This document shows positions 1 to 11,408 of a stretch of DNA of 64,000 bases, one piece after another. Numbering within the stretch: the first letter of the stretch is position 1; the number at the start of each line of letters is the position of its first letter. The position numbers and the translations under genes were made by a program. Below the pieces are notes generated by a model that did not search any database, was not told the DNA's origin, and saw only the letters and a list, made by a program, of their open reading frames with translations. This stretch comes from Undaria pinnatifida (lineage: Eukaryota; Sar; Phaeophyceae; Laminariales; Alariaceae). The stretch covers positions 4,031,288 through 4,095,287 of the forward strand of contig JABAKD010000010.1 in NCBI GenBank assembly GCA_012845835.1. The letters are read 5' to 3'.

Positions 1-18
1 CATACATTTACCACCTTG

Positions 19-114
19 GGTTGTTTGTGTTTTTCCCTGGGGTATTCCTCCACTCCAGAGTGACGGGAGCCTGTCCTGTGACCACGGACTTGATTATGCG
101 AGTCAATGTGAGAA
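19..114. repeat. Inverted copy of the repeat at 62958-63057
   Basis: About 95 bases here match the reverse complement of 62958-63057 with few mismatches. Shared blocks include CCCTGGGGTATTCCTC, CCTGTCCTGTGACCACGGAC and TGTGAGAAC. Both copies contain a small internal palindrome around ACTCCAGAGTGA. The copies lie about 63 kb apart in opposite orientation. This is most likely a dispersed repeat family; no coding content is seen. Confidence 0.7.
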
Positions 115-119
115 CAAAC

Positions 120-3100
120 AAACAACATTCAGTAAGTTGATGCTGCTTTACGTACGCACCCAGACACGTCAACGAACGTGCGTCTCCATATAAATATTAC
201 TAGTAAAATGTAAACTAGGCATGATATCAATATCTGGTATACCGCCGTACCTGCTACTTACCAGGCTTTATGTACTGCAGGGCTGATATCAGACAACTAC
301 TACTCGTGATGCTGCGTAGCAGGCTATGGTAGTAGATAGACTCGTACTTTAGTACTTGCGTGCGGCAGTATATACCCTCCCTCAAGCTAATCCTGCACTT
401 TCCACCCTCCCCTCTCTGGCTCTACCTGGGTTCTCCTTGGTCAACTTTCGCACCTGCTTGAGCAACGTTTCCCTGAGTTTGACTAGTTGTCGGCTGGCGC
501 GGAGGAGAGCGTGGAGCACGGGGTCTCCCTTGATGAGCTCCGTAGGGGTAAGGGTGCAACCTCCCGACCCAGATCCCGCACCTGCCTTGCGCGCCTCCTG
601 GGTGTGGACGTGGATTGATTACGCAATTGGATCAGTTGAAGTGTACCATTATGTATCATTTACCAGGTCGAGGTACCTGGGTACCTGGTTCGTGCAGAGT
701 AGACCTACATAAGCTGCACTCGAGTAGGTAGCCCAAAGGAGAGATGAGAAAGTTAGCAACCTTAAGCCCGTGTTGCTACCTGTGCATGGAAATAATGAAT
801 TTCATTGTTGCGTGTACGTGCGTGCAGCAGTACGAGTAGTGCTCGCGGCCGTGTCAGCGCAGGAAGCAGTTGCGAAGCGCGACGGCAGGTCGATCGGGTA
901 CGAGGAGTCATACCCAAATCGCAGAGCAGCAGAGCAGTTTGTCACGCGTAAAAATCGAATCTGAAAAAGTAAACTAGATCAATTTTTTCGGTACGCAATC
1001 CGAAAATTGAAGAAAGGAGACGCCTCGTGCAAGCAAGAGCGAGAATAGCTACGCAGCCAGAGACGCCGACACTATGACGATGCTTGATCTAGCAAGGGTC
1101 CTTCTCCTGCCCCTCTTCTCTCCCTGCACCCAGACGGGCTTCGTCTTGGGCGCCCAGAGACAGGGAGCCGACGAGATAACCACGATGATGATATGAGTGT
1201 TGCACGATAATAGGCAGATTCGGACGTCACACACTGCAGTCCAGCAAACAACAAAAAATGATCCAACACACACAGAAATATAAGGATCGTATGCGGTCTT
1301 TACTGTTCAAACATTACGATTATTATATTTAAGACCAAATAGTTGTACGAAATAATAGTCGTTCGTTTGATATACGTACCACAATAGGCAGGTCGGACAC
1401 ACTTACACTCTCGCTTCAACTCTAGCGTGTATCAATCACAGCACCGTGTGCGTATGGACACGTCGGTACGAGCTATACATTTCGGCCAAAAGCACACAAC
1501 CACCCCCACACGATAGGCCAGACCGTCTTCCCGCCGAGTCCATGGAACGCTCAACAGCGCCGAAAAACGGAGCTCAAATCAAAATCGAACCTGGTCTAGG
1601 TGCCCATGCACAGCACACAGGGCTTTGCTTGTTTCTCTGACGGCATCGATAGAGCACACCACCGATGCTTGCTCCCCGAGCTCCGCCATGCGACCTATTC
1701 ACCCACCCACCCTCGTAGAACTTGTGACAACGGAGGTACCTCGCTCTTGCCAGTGATGCAACTCCACCAGCAGCTAGGATCTCGTAGATATGCCGAATGG
1801 GCGTGCTGTGAGTACGCGCAGCGCGCCGCATGGCCGCGCGGCGCTTTTGAGTTTTCGGGAAAAATAGGCACCCCCGGGTTATTACAGCCTTCTGGACAAC
1901 CTACAAAAACGTCATGGACGATTATTTTTCGCCAACCGACACTTTGATTTTTCCGAGCCCGACTACGAACGTCGCGCAAGACTCGTGTTCATCGTGGAGA
2001 AGGGCGTTACTGTTTGCCGCGGGCGTGCTATAGGGGACCTCTGATGTGGAAGAGGTGTTTATTTGAGCGTGTCTGGCAAGGGGCAGCGACAGTGGTGAGC
2101 TTGTGGCATAATTCTCTGAATAGGTCCCTGGAGTGTTGGTGTCCCTCGGCCTGCACGAAGGATGTTTATTCTTACCACGCTGGTACCCTTGCAGGTAGTA
2201 GCACCAGATACCGGTGTACGATCGACATTATGTGGGGTCCCACCAGAAAAGAGCAATGCCCGTTCGCGGGGGACAATGGCTGATATTTCCGGAGTTATCG
2301 TTTTCTAACCGGAGTATTGTCGGCCAATTGCTTTGGTGGAATTGGTAGGTGTACTGCTGTACGAAGTACGACGATGAGTACCGGGTATTTGCCTGGAATA
2401 CCAAAAACATGATGGCGAAAATAATACACGAGGTTACGCCGCATGTCCACCCTCTCCCTCGCTGACCATCACCATCAGCAGCAGAGGCGGCACCAAATAC
2501 TTCTTCTACTATGCTTGCCGTGGAGCTGATGAGCCCAAGAAGGTCGTGGGAGCTTCTGCGTCCGTCGGTCGACAATCCTGTGATGGAGAGCTCAAGGGTG
2601 AGGATCTCACATTCCTACCAAAAAACGAAGTTCTGTTTCGAGTATCATATGACACGTACCGGTATGTATGCACGAGTACGACGTACCAGTAGCATACGTG
2701 GTACAAGCAAGGCCTGCATACTCTCATCAGCATCCTTGTTGGCGTATCGACAAGCTTCAAGGTACCGCTGTACACGGCGTAGCCCTGCATCACTACGATA
2801 CATGTGCGTTTGCATTGAAAAGCTACTACCAGTACCTGTGTATAGTTCTAACGAACACCGTGATTTAAAGCCGCCGGCGTCGTTCACCGTACGATATACG
2901 CGAGGTTTATCTCAACCGCGCTGGTATGGTGGTCGTACCTGTACATTTTTTTCGTTCTGTTCTTTACGGAATATCAGAAATCAGTGTAAGAAACATAGCT
3001 CACACACAATACTGGTAGGGACCAGCAAGGTTAGGAACAGCATCGATCAATGTCCGCGCGAGATACGAAACGCTCCGAGCAAGACAGAACCGAGGAAAAA

Positions 3101-5556
3101 GGTTGCTAAAGGGTGCTAAAGGGTGGTCACCGTCGTTTTTCGGCCGTAGGCGGGGAGGCGATTTGTCCGGGCTGGGTTCTCTCGTACATGCGATGCAAGC
3201 ACTTGTTGAAGAAGAAGCACATCATTAGCCGCTGAAACGAAGTCAGAAGCAGTAGGTTTTGCCGCCGCTCGCCCACAGTAAAGGTTACCGCCACATCCCG
3301 ATATAGCAAGGAAATTGCCACAAAATATTTAGTCTATAATGCTCAACACGAGATACCAGGAAATGTAACTGCAGCTGTGTATCCTGCGTGCTACGTGCTA
3401 AAACCCTCTCGTGGGGGCATATTCCATCACCGAACTCAATTTCTCGGATCTTGAGCAACGTATCATACGTACAACACTCAAAGCCAGGAACCGCTATGTA
3501 TAAGCGGTTGCAAGCCCTTTTTATATTCGGTTGAGTGCTAAACCTATCCGAATGGGTTGCCTCGCTGTGAGGCGGTGGGTTCAGTCAGAGTGGGATGGAG
3601 AGTTATCGTGCGGTTCCTGTTCGATCTAGATCCCCAGGGAAGCATGGTTCACTTATACTCGGTGGTCACCAATGCTAAATGCCAAACATATCCTAAACCC
3701 GGAGCCGATTGTCGAGGCGGAGATGTCGTCGCGGAGGGTCTTAGTGCGGAGTTCTCTAGTCGATCGGCGTTCACAGCAGACGCGAGGTGAAACTTTATAT
3801 TTACCATATTCAGCAAGGACAGTGCTAAGCCTAGCTCTGACTCGATGGGGACCGAGGGTTCCCATGAATCTGCGGCGGGATAATCTCCGACGGCTATTTA
3901 TCCGGGGACGGGCTAGCGCCGTCATGACGGGGAGACAGTTAACGCCCCGAGATTTTATATTGCCTGGCCGGCGACGACGTGTTTTCGTGCATACGTGTAA
4001 CGACATGTACGATAGATATCCCCGACCCTGTCTTCCACATAAGGAATTACTACTACTATCGAACTGTACCCGAGGCTACATATTCTACCTCCGCTGTTTG
4101 AACGGGCAATGGTTAAGCCGTTGATCGCCACACAGTACGATGCTATTGATTAAAATTGCTGACAAAGCATTACGGCTGACTGAATTTTAAGTTTAACGCC
4201 TCTCGCATGAATATGTTTGTTTCCATGTGTACAGAGATGAAGCGAACACCAGGAATTCATCCAGACCTATACCATTCTGGGTCCAAATATGAATATAAGA
4301 AGTTTTCATCAATAATGACAAAGCATAAACGTGGTTCGTATTCCGCTCCACACTGTTACGATAGTTGAGCCTCTTCTGCTGCTATTTCAGTGTGCCCGTC
4401 CTTAGCCATACGTTCATCGATACAGCGGTGCTTCAGTGCGTGTAGATGGAAGACAGCAGCCGCGCATGCAGCCCACTTCGACGCAAGCGGGCAAGCGTTG
4501 TGGGTCCCCCCAACACTCGAAGAGCAGCGCAGCTAGCAAGGAACCGGGAGAGACCAGGGAGAAGAGGGCTCCTACTTTCTTGCGACCTCAAGTCCGAGTC
4601 CTAGCACAAAAATGAGAGATGCCATAAAGAAGCAAAACTAAAAAAGAAAACGCCAAGAATTATCTGAAGGCCGTGGTGTCTTTATATTTTTTTCGATGGT
4701 CTGCCGTTTTCAAACGTGGCTCAAAATCTGACGTGGGAATTTTGTCACATCGTGTCTATCGGCGAAAAGTTCTATACTTCGTAGTAGTTTTTTGCAATAC
4801 ACCAGCATCGGCAAGTGACACCCAGTTTCGTAACTGCGACAAAGCTTGGGGGCCCCAACTATTTATCGAACCTCTCGATTACGATGATCCGTTTTTTGTG
4901 CGTGACGTAAACTCCCCTCGTTTTCGTCGCTTGCTTCATTTTTTTTGAGATGCATCCACAGCACCGTGAGAGAGAGGCGTGGTGTTGGCAAGTAGACAGC
5001 TAGCCGTGTCGACTTCGAGAGCTGAGGAAAAAGAGAACCAGATATATAGAAACAGATGAAGCAAAGCAGATACAAATGGGAGGGATGGAGCGGGGGGGGG
5101 GGGGGGGGAGGGGGGGGCTCACATGCGGAATGAGCATTCTTCCTCGTTCAATGTTGTTGCTTGGAAGGGTATGACTGCTGGCCGAGTGCCTCACGATCAA
5201 CGTCCAAGATAATGCAGTCCGTGTTATTCCTTGCCAGCTCCAATGGCATCTTCAAGATTACAATCAATCCCCTGCGGTGACGCACTACATGTACGACGAA
5301 CGCTCAAACTCTCCTCTGCTTTAAGAATCACGCCGATATGGTGGTGGCGCTCATGGGTTGTATTTGCCCGATTTTTGTGTCGGGCATCAAGCAAGACACC
5401 TAAAGGACACTAACGTTGTACGAGTATGAGTGGCATGTAATATGTATTATCACAACCCTGGCGGGGGAAACCCCCTTCTCAGATGCTGTTGTGAAGCGTA
5501 CTGGGAGTAGATTGTTGGAACAAAAACACGGAACGGGAGAATATCAAGCTGCCGTG
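120..5556. other. No supportable gene; short open frames only
   Basis: Open frames on both strands are short, mostly start at non-ATG codons, and show no recognisable domain. The minus-strand frame at about 2430-2600 reads somewhat like an exon: it is acidic, with Ser, Ala and Gly. It has no partner exon I can join to it. A stretch at 2640-2900 is unusually rich in GTAC-containing words. A pure G run lies at about 5091-5118. Confidence 0.4.
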
Positions 5557-5618
5557 CCGTCCTGATGTCCCCAGCTCGCTAGGCCGTCCGTCCTGATGTC
5601 CCCAGCTCGCTAGGCCGT
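5557..5618. repeat. 31-bp perfect tandem duplication
   Basis: The 31-base unit beginning CCGTCCTGATGTCCCC occurs twice head to tail, at 5557-5587 and 5588-5618. The copies are identical. It lies about 270 bases upstream of the ATG of the long open frame at 5890. Confidence 0.95.
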
Positions 5619-5889
5619 TGCCCGAGTGTCAACCCGTGATGCGTGCCTGTTACCACCAGGCAGACAAATTCCCCGCGGTACAGAGCCAATTCTAGACACA
5701 ATATCCCGGATAACAGTTGCAACGGTGAACCTCTGAACCCGTGCACGGTACCATTCCCTCTGGTTGTGCTTTCCGTTCTGTGCTCGAAATCTGCATCAGG
5801 TATGGGTGTCGCCAGCATCACCGGTCTTCCGCGCGGATCGGCAGGCAGTGTCGCTATCGTCTCACATCCTTCCTGCACCCCGAGGGTCT

Positions 5890-8082
5890 ATGGTCCGACG
5901 TCAATACACCCAGCCGCCGCACCGCAAACAAGGAGGCGAGAACGCCACGGGGGAGACAGAGCGGAAGGCCAAGGAGGGTTTAAACGCAGTAGCGAACACG
6001 TCCGAACAAAGGAAGCCTTGCCCCGTAGTTGCCACCGCAAGCGTCAGCGTTGACAACGACAACGACAACGTTAACGGTAGCGGCTGCAACGGTAGTCGTC
6101 CGAAATCGCGCGAGCGAACGTCGCGCGAAGGAGAAGATAGGATAGAGAAGGCTCAGGGCGTGCGATGTGGGGATTCTGAGAGCGGGAGCGGTGCGAGCGG
6201 CGGTGGCAGAGCAAGGAGGCCTGTCCCAGTGCTAGGGCTCGGAGCGAGCGGTGAAGCTTGGGGGGCGGCCGCGATCGCCTCAGCACGAAATTCGGAACGC
6301 CTTCTGAGCGGGGCGGGTTCATACCCAGGAAGTAAGAGCTCGGCCGGATCAGAGCTCTGGGCGTGGGCCGGGGAAGGCGGGGGAGCGGCTAGGGGGAAGG
6401 CTATGCTGAGCGCCTACGGCCTACAGGCGGATAGACATAACCCAACCTGCCCTAGGGGAAACCCCAGCGATGGCACAAGGAGACATGGGAGATGGCAGCG
6501 CGGTCATAGTGGGGGTACGGAGAAGGCAGAGACCAGTAGCGGTGATCATAACGATATCGGCCCTCAGAAGCCCGTGGGGGTGGAGAGCAGTGGAGCTGCT
6601 CACTATCGCGGGGGTGGTAGCAGCGGCGGCGGCGGCGGTCGCACCGGAAGTAAGGCGTTGACTCGGGTCTCCGCTCGGCATGCACATAGTAGTTTCGGTG
6701 GCAGCGGTCGAAAACAGCGGTCGGTTGCTGCGCGTAGCCAGCCTAGCGGCTCCACTCGGCATTCTCGAGATCGTTCGTCTTCTTCGGGAAATGACCTAGC
6801 GGTCGGGGAAGATAGGGGGAGCTCCAACGTCAGAGCAAGGCAAACACCTTCTGCCGCGCCGAGCTGCCAAGAAGATGGCGGACCAGGGGCAATGTCCATG
6901 GCGACAGCATCTCCAAGAATGATTGATTCGCCGCGCTCTAGCGAGCGTAACGTGACAGACGGAGGTCGCCCGGCTGACCAGATCCAGCGCGCGCTGGAGG
7001 GCTTACTGGTGCCGGCCCAAGGCTCAACGCCGTCCATGTTGAGATTGACGCAGGGGCCGCATCAAGGTACTGGCACTGTCACGACCGCTGCCGGCATTCC
7101 TGCCACCGTTTCTTCCGCGGTGTCTGGACAAATATCGGTGCTGACGATGGATGGGAGAGGCGGCAGCGCGGCACCCCCATACCGACCGCAGCAGCTCAAT
7201 CTGAGGGCGCCAACCACTGCCTCATGCGCACCCGTGTTTCCCGGGTTGTCCGGCCCGGGGGGGTCTGGGTCAGGGTTGGCCATGATTGCAGCGTTCGAAG
7301 CCGAGGGCTCATCTCTCGACGGCGGCAGTGACGGGGACGACCACAGCACGCCCCCGGTCTCACGGCAGCGGGATCACTCTCAACATTCCCCCTGGCATGC
7401 CAGGAAACATCCACGGGGTTTTTTCGGGGGTCGGGGTGGTTTTGGACGTTGCCATAATGGCCGCCACGAACACCCGCTCGTCGAGCACCCACTCGTCGGG
7501 CAGATAACAAAGTCAGGGTCCGGATGGAGGTCGGGAGCGTGCTACTCATCCGAGTCGCAGTCAAATGGAAATTTTCCGACAGTGGCAGAAGCGGGGGCTG
7601 GGGGTGCCGACCGCTCGTGGGCTACTCCTCCCATCACCTCGGCCAAGGCGATCGACGAAGCGCCAGATACACCGGAGGGCGGGTTAAGCGGGCCGCGAGA
7701 GCCACTGGATCATTACGCGACGGCAAGTAGCACAACCCAGAGCTCTAGGGAGCGATCGAGGTCAACGGTCGGCGTCGGGGTATCGACGGTGGAGAGTACT
7801 ACCGCCGTGGACGGCACGCCACGCCGCAAGTTAGACCCGTTTGACAGACTAATCCATGGGGCCACCGCAGAGTTGCCTCAGTCCGAACTAATCGACCACT
7901 TCAAGCTTGCGCCGAGGCCTACATCTCGGCGTGGAACCCGCAATCAGGGTGTGGAAGGGCAGAGTGCTCAGCCTGAGCCTGCATTCTGTCTTTTCAGTAG
8001 ACAACGGGACGGCAATGGCGGTGGTGCCGTTGAGGACAAAGAGCAGCGAGGAGAGGAGGAAGAAAACAAGCAAAAGGAGTAG
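5890..8082 (+). CDS. Hypothetical low-complexity protein (730 aa)
   Basis: A 730-codon open frame runs from ATG 5890 to the TAG at 8080-8082. The frame is open further upstream to about 5764, but with no earlier ATG, so an upstream exon is possible. I do not recognise the protein. It is rich in Gly, Ser, Arg and Ala. It has a DNDNDN run near residue 57, Gly-rich tracts near residues 140-170 and 245-255, scattered SRS and RSRD segments, and an acidic, Gln- and Lys-rich C-terminus. No signal peptide or membrane segment is seen, so a disordered intracellular protein is likely. A frame this long is improbable by chance, although local GC richness lowers stop frequency. No neighbouring gene suggests a role. 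Confidence 0.5.
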   Translation: MVRRQYTQPPHRKQGGENATGETERKAKEGLNAVANTSEQRKPCPVVATASVSVDNDNDNVNGSGCNGSRPKSRERTSREGEDRIEKAQGVRCGDSESGSGASGGGRARRPVPVLGLGASGEAWGAAAIASARNSERLLSGAGSYPGSKSSAGSELWAWAGEGGGAARGKAMLSAYGLQADRHNPTCPRGNPSDGTRRHGRWQRGHSGGTEKAETSSGDHNDIGPQKPVGVESSGAAHYRGGGSSGGGGGRTGSKALTRVSARHAHSSFGGSGRKQRSVAARSQPSGSTRHSRDRSSSSGNDLAVGEDRGSSNVRARQTPSAAPSCQEDGGPGAMSMATASPRMIDSPRSSERNVTDGGRPADQIQRALEGLLVPAQGSTPSMLRLTQGPHQGTGTVTTAAGIPATVSSAVSGQISVLTMDGRGGSAAPPYRPQQLNLRAPTTASCAPVFPGLSGPGGSGSGLAMIAAFEAEGSSLDGGSDGDDHSTPPVSRQRDHSQHSPWHARKHPRGFFGGRGGFGRCHNGRHEHPLVEHPLVGQITKSGSGWRSGACYSSESQSNGNFPTVAEAGAGGADRSWATPPITSAKAIDEAPDTPEGGLSGPREPLDHYATASSTTQSSRERSRSTVGVGVSTVESTTAVDGTPRRKLDPFDRLIHGATAELPQSELIDHFKLAPRPTSRRGTRNQGVEGQSAQPEPAFCLFSRQRDGNGGGAVEDKEQRGEEEENKQKE

Positions 8083-10030
8083 GGGAAAATGCTGAGGGGA
8101 GGAACGTTCACCGGGAACAGGGGCGTGGGTTGAGCTTCGACGCAGAAGCGCCAGTGGTCGGTATTGCCTGTGTGCTGTAGTTTCCTTTGTGTTTGTGTGT
8201 ATGGTGTACGTGTCTTACTGCATACTGTATCCATTGCTTTATGGGACATTGTTGGCCTTGCGGTTGACGCGCCGATGAGGTTCTCGACCAATGAGTATCT
8301 GACGTTTCCACCGCGTTTCACGCAAGGGTATCTCTGGCGTCTTGCAGTCGACTGCCGAACCAGCGCGATACGCGTCGACGGTCGCGGGAGGTTCGTCGCC
8401 AGTGTCCTGTTTCTTCGCTATAAGTTTACCCTATCAAATGGTGCCCGTCAAGCACCTCAAAACCCTCTTCGTTATTGTCGCTGCTCTCTAAGGCCTAGCT
8501 TTGACGCTTTGGACAAGTGGCATGCCGGCATGCGCGAGATACGGCCTCTTGCACCTCGAGGTCGGGAAGAAAATCCTGTAGCAGCCGTTAATAACGTTGG
8601 TCTCTCTGTGATCATTTTTTCCCTTGTCATCTGTGCGGGTTCCACTTCAGCCGGCGTTTTCGTCGGTCGGCCTCAGCCGCCCCCTACGTTTCAAGCTTCG
8701 TTCCGGAATAAGCTTCTGGCGTCAAGATATATGTGTGTGCGTGGACGTTTCGGTGTATATACTATGCACATTACTAGAAAGAAGATTGCGTCTCCCACCT
8801 CCACCGTCTCGAATCCGTCTTCCAGCTTATCAAAACACACATGTTTGTCGTGCAGGCGTGACACCAGAACGCAAGCAATACAGAATACGCGAGACCGTCC
8901 CGTCGCCCAACAAACAGATCAGCGGTGCTGGAGGCACAACGGCAATACCGCGTAAGCACGCGTGCAGCATGCCCAGCAGACCATGAGAGAAAATACATAG
9001 GCTCTACAGCCACGCCCTCGGTCGGCGTACCTGGCTCTCTGGTTCCTCGTCGCACTCGAATAGTTATGCCTTAAAGGGGAATACGTGCAATGCCCGGTCG
9101 TCAAGCTCCATCCTGGCTAGCATGACGAGACTTGACTAAGAAAATAACCATTCTTGTCGGCTTGTGCAACCAAGAGACGTCGGCGTGTTCAATCTGGAGA
9201 TGGCAGGCTCCTGGAATGCTATTGATGCCGCTATGTAGGCTCCGGTGTAAGTCTGGTGGACGCCCCGCGGTAACACACACCTGTATCTTCAGCGACGGGG
9301 CGCCCCATCTAGGTTGTTCCTAATACTTTGCTCTTTGGTTCTTCCTTTCGGGTGAAAAAACAATTATAGAAATCTGAGGCCGCCTTCTTGAGTCCGCTTT
9401 TCAGAGGCCACTTGAGGAAGATTCCAATCCTAATTTGTAATAGAGACCAGCACTCCTGAGGCTTTCCAGCGTAGCACTCCTCTCACAAAACACATCAAAT
9501 GAGGGTGCTCGGTTTCGTGGCTTTTGGTCGATGGTGTGGCTTGCAGGCACCCCCAACCGTGGTGTCGAGGCGTTTTCAGACAGGCTCGTGTTATGTGTTT
9601 CTTTGTGTGCTTCGTATCCCTTTTTCGTTTTGTCGAGCACCGGAATCGAGCCACACAGCTCTAATTAACTATTAATAGCACGTGGGAGGAAACTCCCGTA
9701 CGCCGCATGGCCTACAAGGGCTCGTGCTGAAGCTGGTTACACACCTGACGCGCGTTTGTTTTAGCTTAAGGAATCACCAAACGACCCTCTTCTTGGCAAC
9801 ACCAAGAACGAGCTCAACATAAAATCTTGATCTATAAACGTTGGGATAGGGGGAAAATACGCCCACTCTCTAAAACCTGCAATACAAAATGCTTTGAGAA
9901 AGAGGGGGTGGGGAATCGAAAATCGACGTGCGGCTTTAACTATTTCGACGCACCTTCTTCTCCTCCATCTCCTACGCCCCACAACAACAGCACTCCCCTC
10001 GCCACGTTCAGTCTCCTGCATTACTTTTTT
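8083..10030. other. No supportable gene
   Basis: The plus strand keeps an open frame at about 8164-8955, but its composition is ordinary and no motif or convincing exon boundary is seen. The rest contains only short frames. This may be the 3' region of the upstream open frame followed by intergenic DNA. Confidence 0.35.
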
Positions 10031-10035
10031 TTTGC

Positions 10036-10800
10036 GTGGAAGTTCATGATAGCTTCCATGGGAGCTTCCACCTCTTCCATGGAAGCTTCCGCGGAAGCTT
10101 CCGTGAAATGTTTCGTGGAAGCTATAGAAGCTTCAACGGACCCCCCCCCCCCCCCCCCAACGCTTTCACGGGACGGAAGCTTTCACGGAAGCTTCCACGA
10201 AAAGCTTTCATGGAAGCTACTTCCACAGAAGTTTGCGTTCTTACTTCCATGGAAGCTTCCGTGGACGCTTTCAAGATCAGCGACTTTCACGACAGCTTCC
10301 ACGGAAAGTCACTTCCATGGAAGCTTTCGTGGAAGTAATTAATATTTGACAAGTAATACATGCAAGAAATCGGTTTACTTTTGACTTCCAACTTCTATGG
10401 AAGTAAACAGTAAGCTTCCGTGGAAGTAGCTTCCAAGAAAACTTTCACGGACGCTTCCGTGGAAGTTGTTTTCACGGAAGCTTTCATGGAAGCTTCCACG
10501 GAATCTTTCATCAGCGTTTCGACGGTAGCTTGTGCATGAAATATTCTATAGACGTTACTTCCAAAAAAGCTTGGACGGAAGTTTGCGGAAGCTTTCTTTG
10601 ACGTAAGCTACTTCCATGGAAGCTGCTGTCATGAGTGTTTGGATGGGAACTTCCATGAAAGCTTCCATCAAGAAACAGATTCCCGTCTTCGGATGCTTAC
10701 GTCGAATCTGCCTTTCAAACTTCCTCACAATTGGCGGAAATAAGTCCCGATCTTCTTTTTGCGGGACTTCCATGGTAGCTGCTGCCATGGACGCTCATGT
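10036..10800. repeat. Degenerate 12-bp self-complementary array (GGAAGCTTCCAT type)
   Basis: Dozens of variants of the 12-base word GGAAGCTTCCRT occur, in tandem or with short spacers, in three blocks: 10036-10330, 10380-10520 and 10550-10800. The core GGAAGCTTCC is a 10-base palindrome, and TTCCATGGAA overlaps it, so both strands read the same word. Because 12 is a multiple of 3, all frames tend to stay open and give false Ser-, Phe- and His-rich peptides. A C run lies at 10141-10158. The same family recurs at 21165-22050. Confidence 0.9.
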
Positions 10801-10856
10801 GGAAGTCGTGGTTATCGTAGCAACTCCATCGCTATTCTTAAGGGGGGGAAGGTCCT

Positions 10857-11408
10857 TCAAGCGAAGGTTCCGCAATCCACCATCCTTGGCCTACGCCCAT
10901 GGAAGAAGTACGAGGAAATTCCGGAGCGCACTCCCGTGATACAAAGTACCGAACACGCACCCACGCCCCGATACGCACGTCCTTCCACGGCAACTTTCAT
11001 AAAGGTTGTACCGCATGTGCCGCAGCCTAGACGGACCAAGCGCAGTAGGGCGACGCCGTGCTTGAAGTCCCCGCAGCTATGGTACCTGAGCAAGGGAATA
11101 ATAAACTTAGCGCCGTATTTCATCGCAACATTGAAGGTACTTTCTTCCATGTCTAGTGTAGACATTTCATGTTTAACGTGCTCGATAGTGGTGGTTATGT
11201 TGTACTCCGGGGCCCCACCCGTGTGTAAGTGCAGTTGCTGGGCGGACAAAACCCCTTGTTCCTCACCGTCGACTTCGGCGGTATTGGATGCCTCCAACCA
11301 CACGCCCCCCGCCCGCCACCTACGCTGCCTTACCGAAAACGAGGGCGTAATGCCGATGGCAATGTAAACGCGATGTTGCAGAGTCTTCTTTCCAAAAACT
11401 ACAAACAA
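10857..11408 (-). CDS. Unidentified open frame, possible exon
   Basis: A 183-codon minus-strand frame is open here. It has no ATG until 11165, so if real it is an internal or partial exon. The middle (around EYNITTTIEHV and STLDMEESTFNVAMKYG) looks protein-like and has the alternating pattern of a beta-strand domain. It faintly recalls the N-terminal region of Cys-loop ligand-gated channel-like proteins. I do not treat that as an identification. The C-terminal end runs into the 12-bp repeat array, which argues against an intact gene. Confidence 0.22.
   Translation of the reverse strand: MFVVFGKKTLQHRVYIAIGITPSFSVRQRRWRAGGVWLEASNTAEVDGEEQGVLSAQQLHLHTGGAPEYNITTTIEHVKHEMSTLDMEESTFNVAMKYGAKFIIPLLRYHSCGDFKHGVALLRLVRLGCGTCGTTFMKVAVEGRAYRGVGACSVLCITGVRSGISSYFFHGRRPRMVDCGTFA

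Noticed and set aside
10857-11408. Cys-loop ligand-gated channel domain
   Set aside because: Only a vague beta-strand pattern; no Cys-loop, WxPD or membrane segments.
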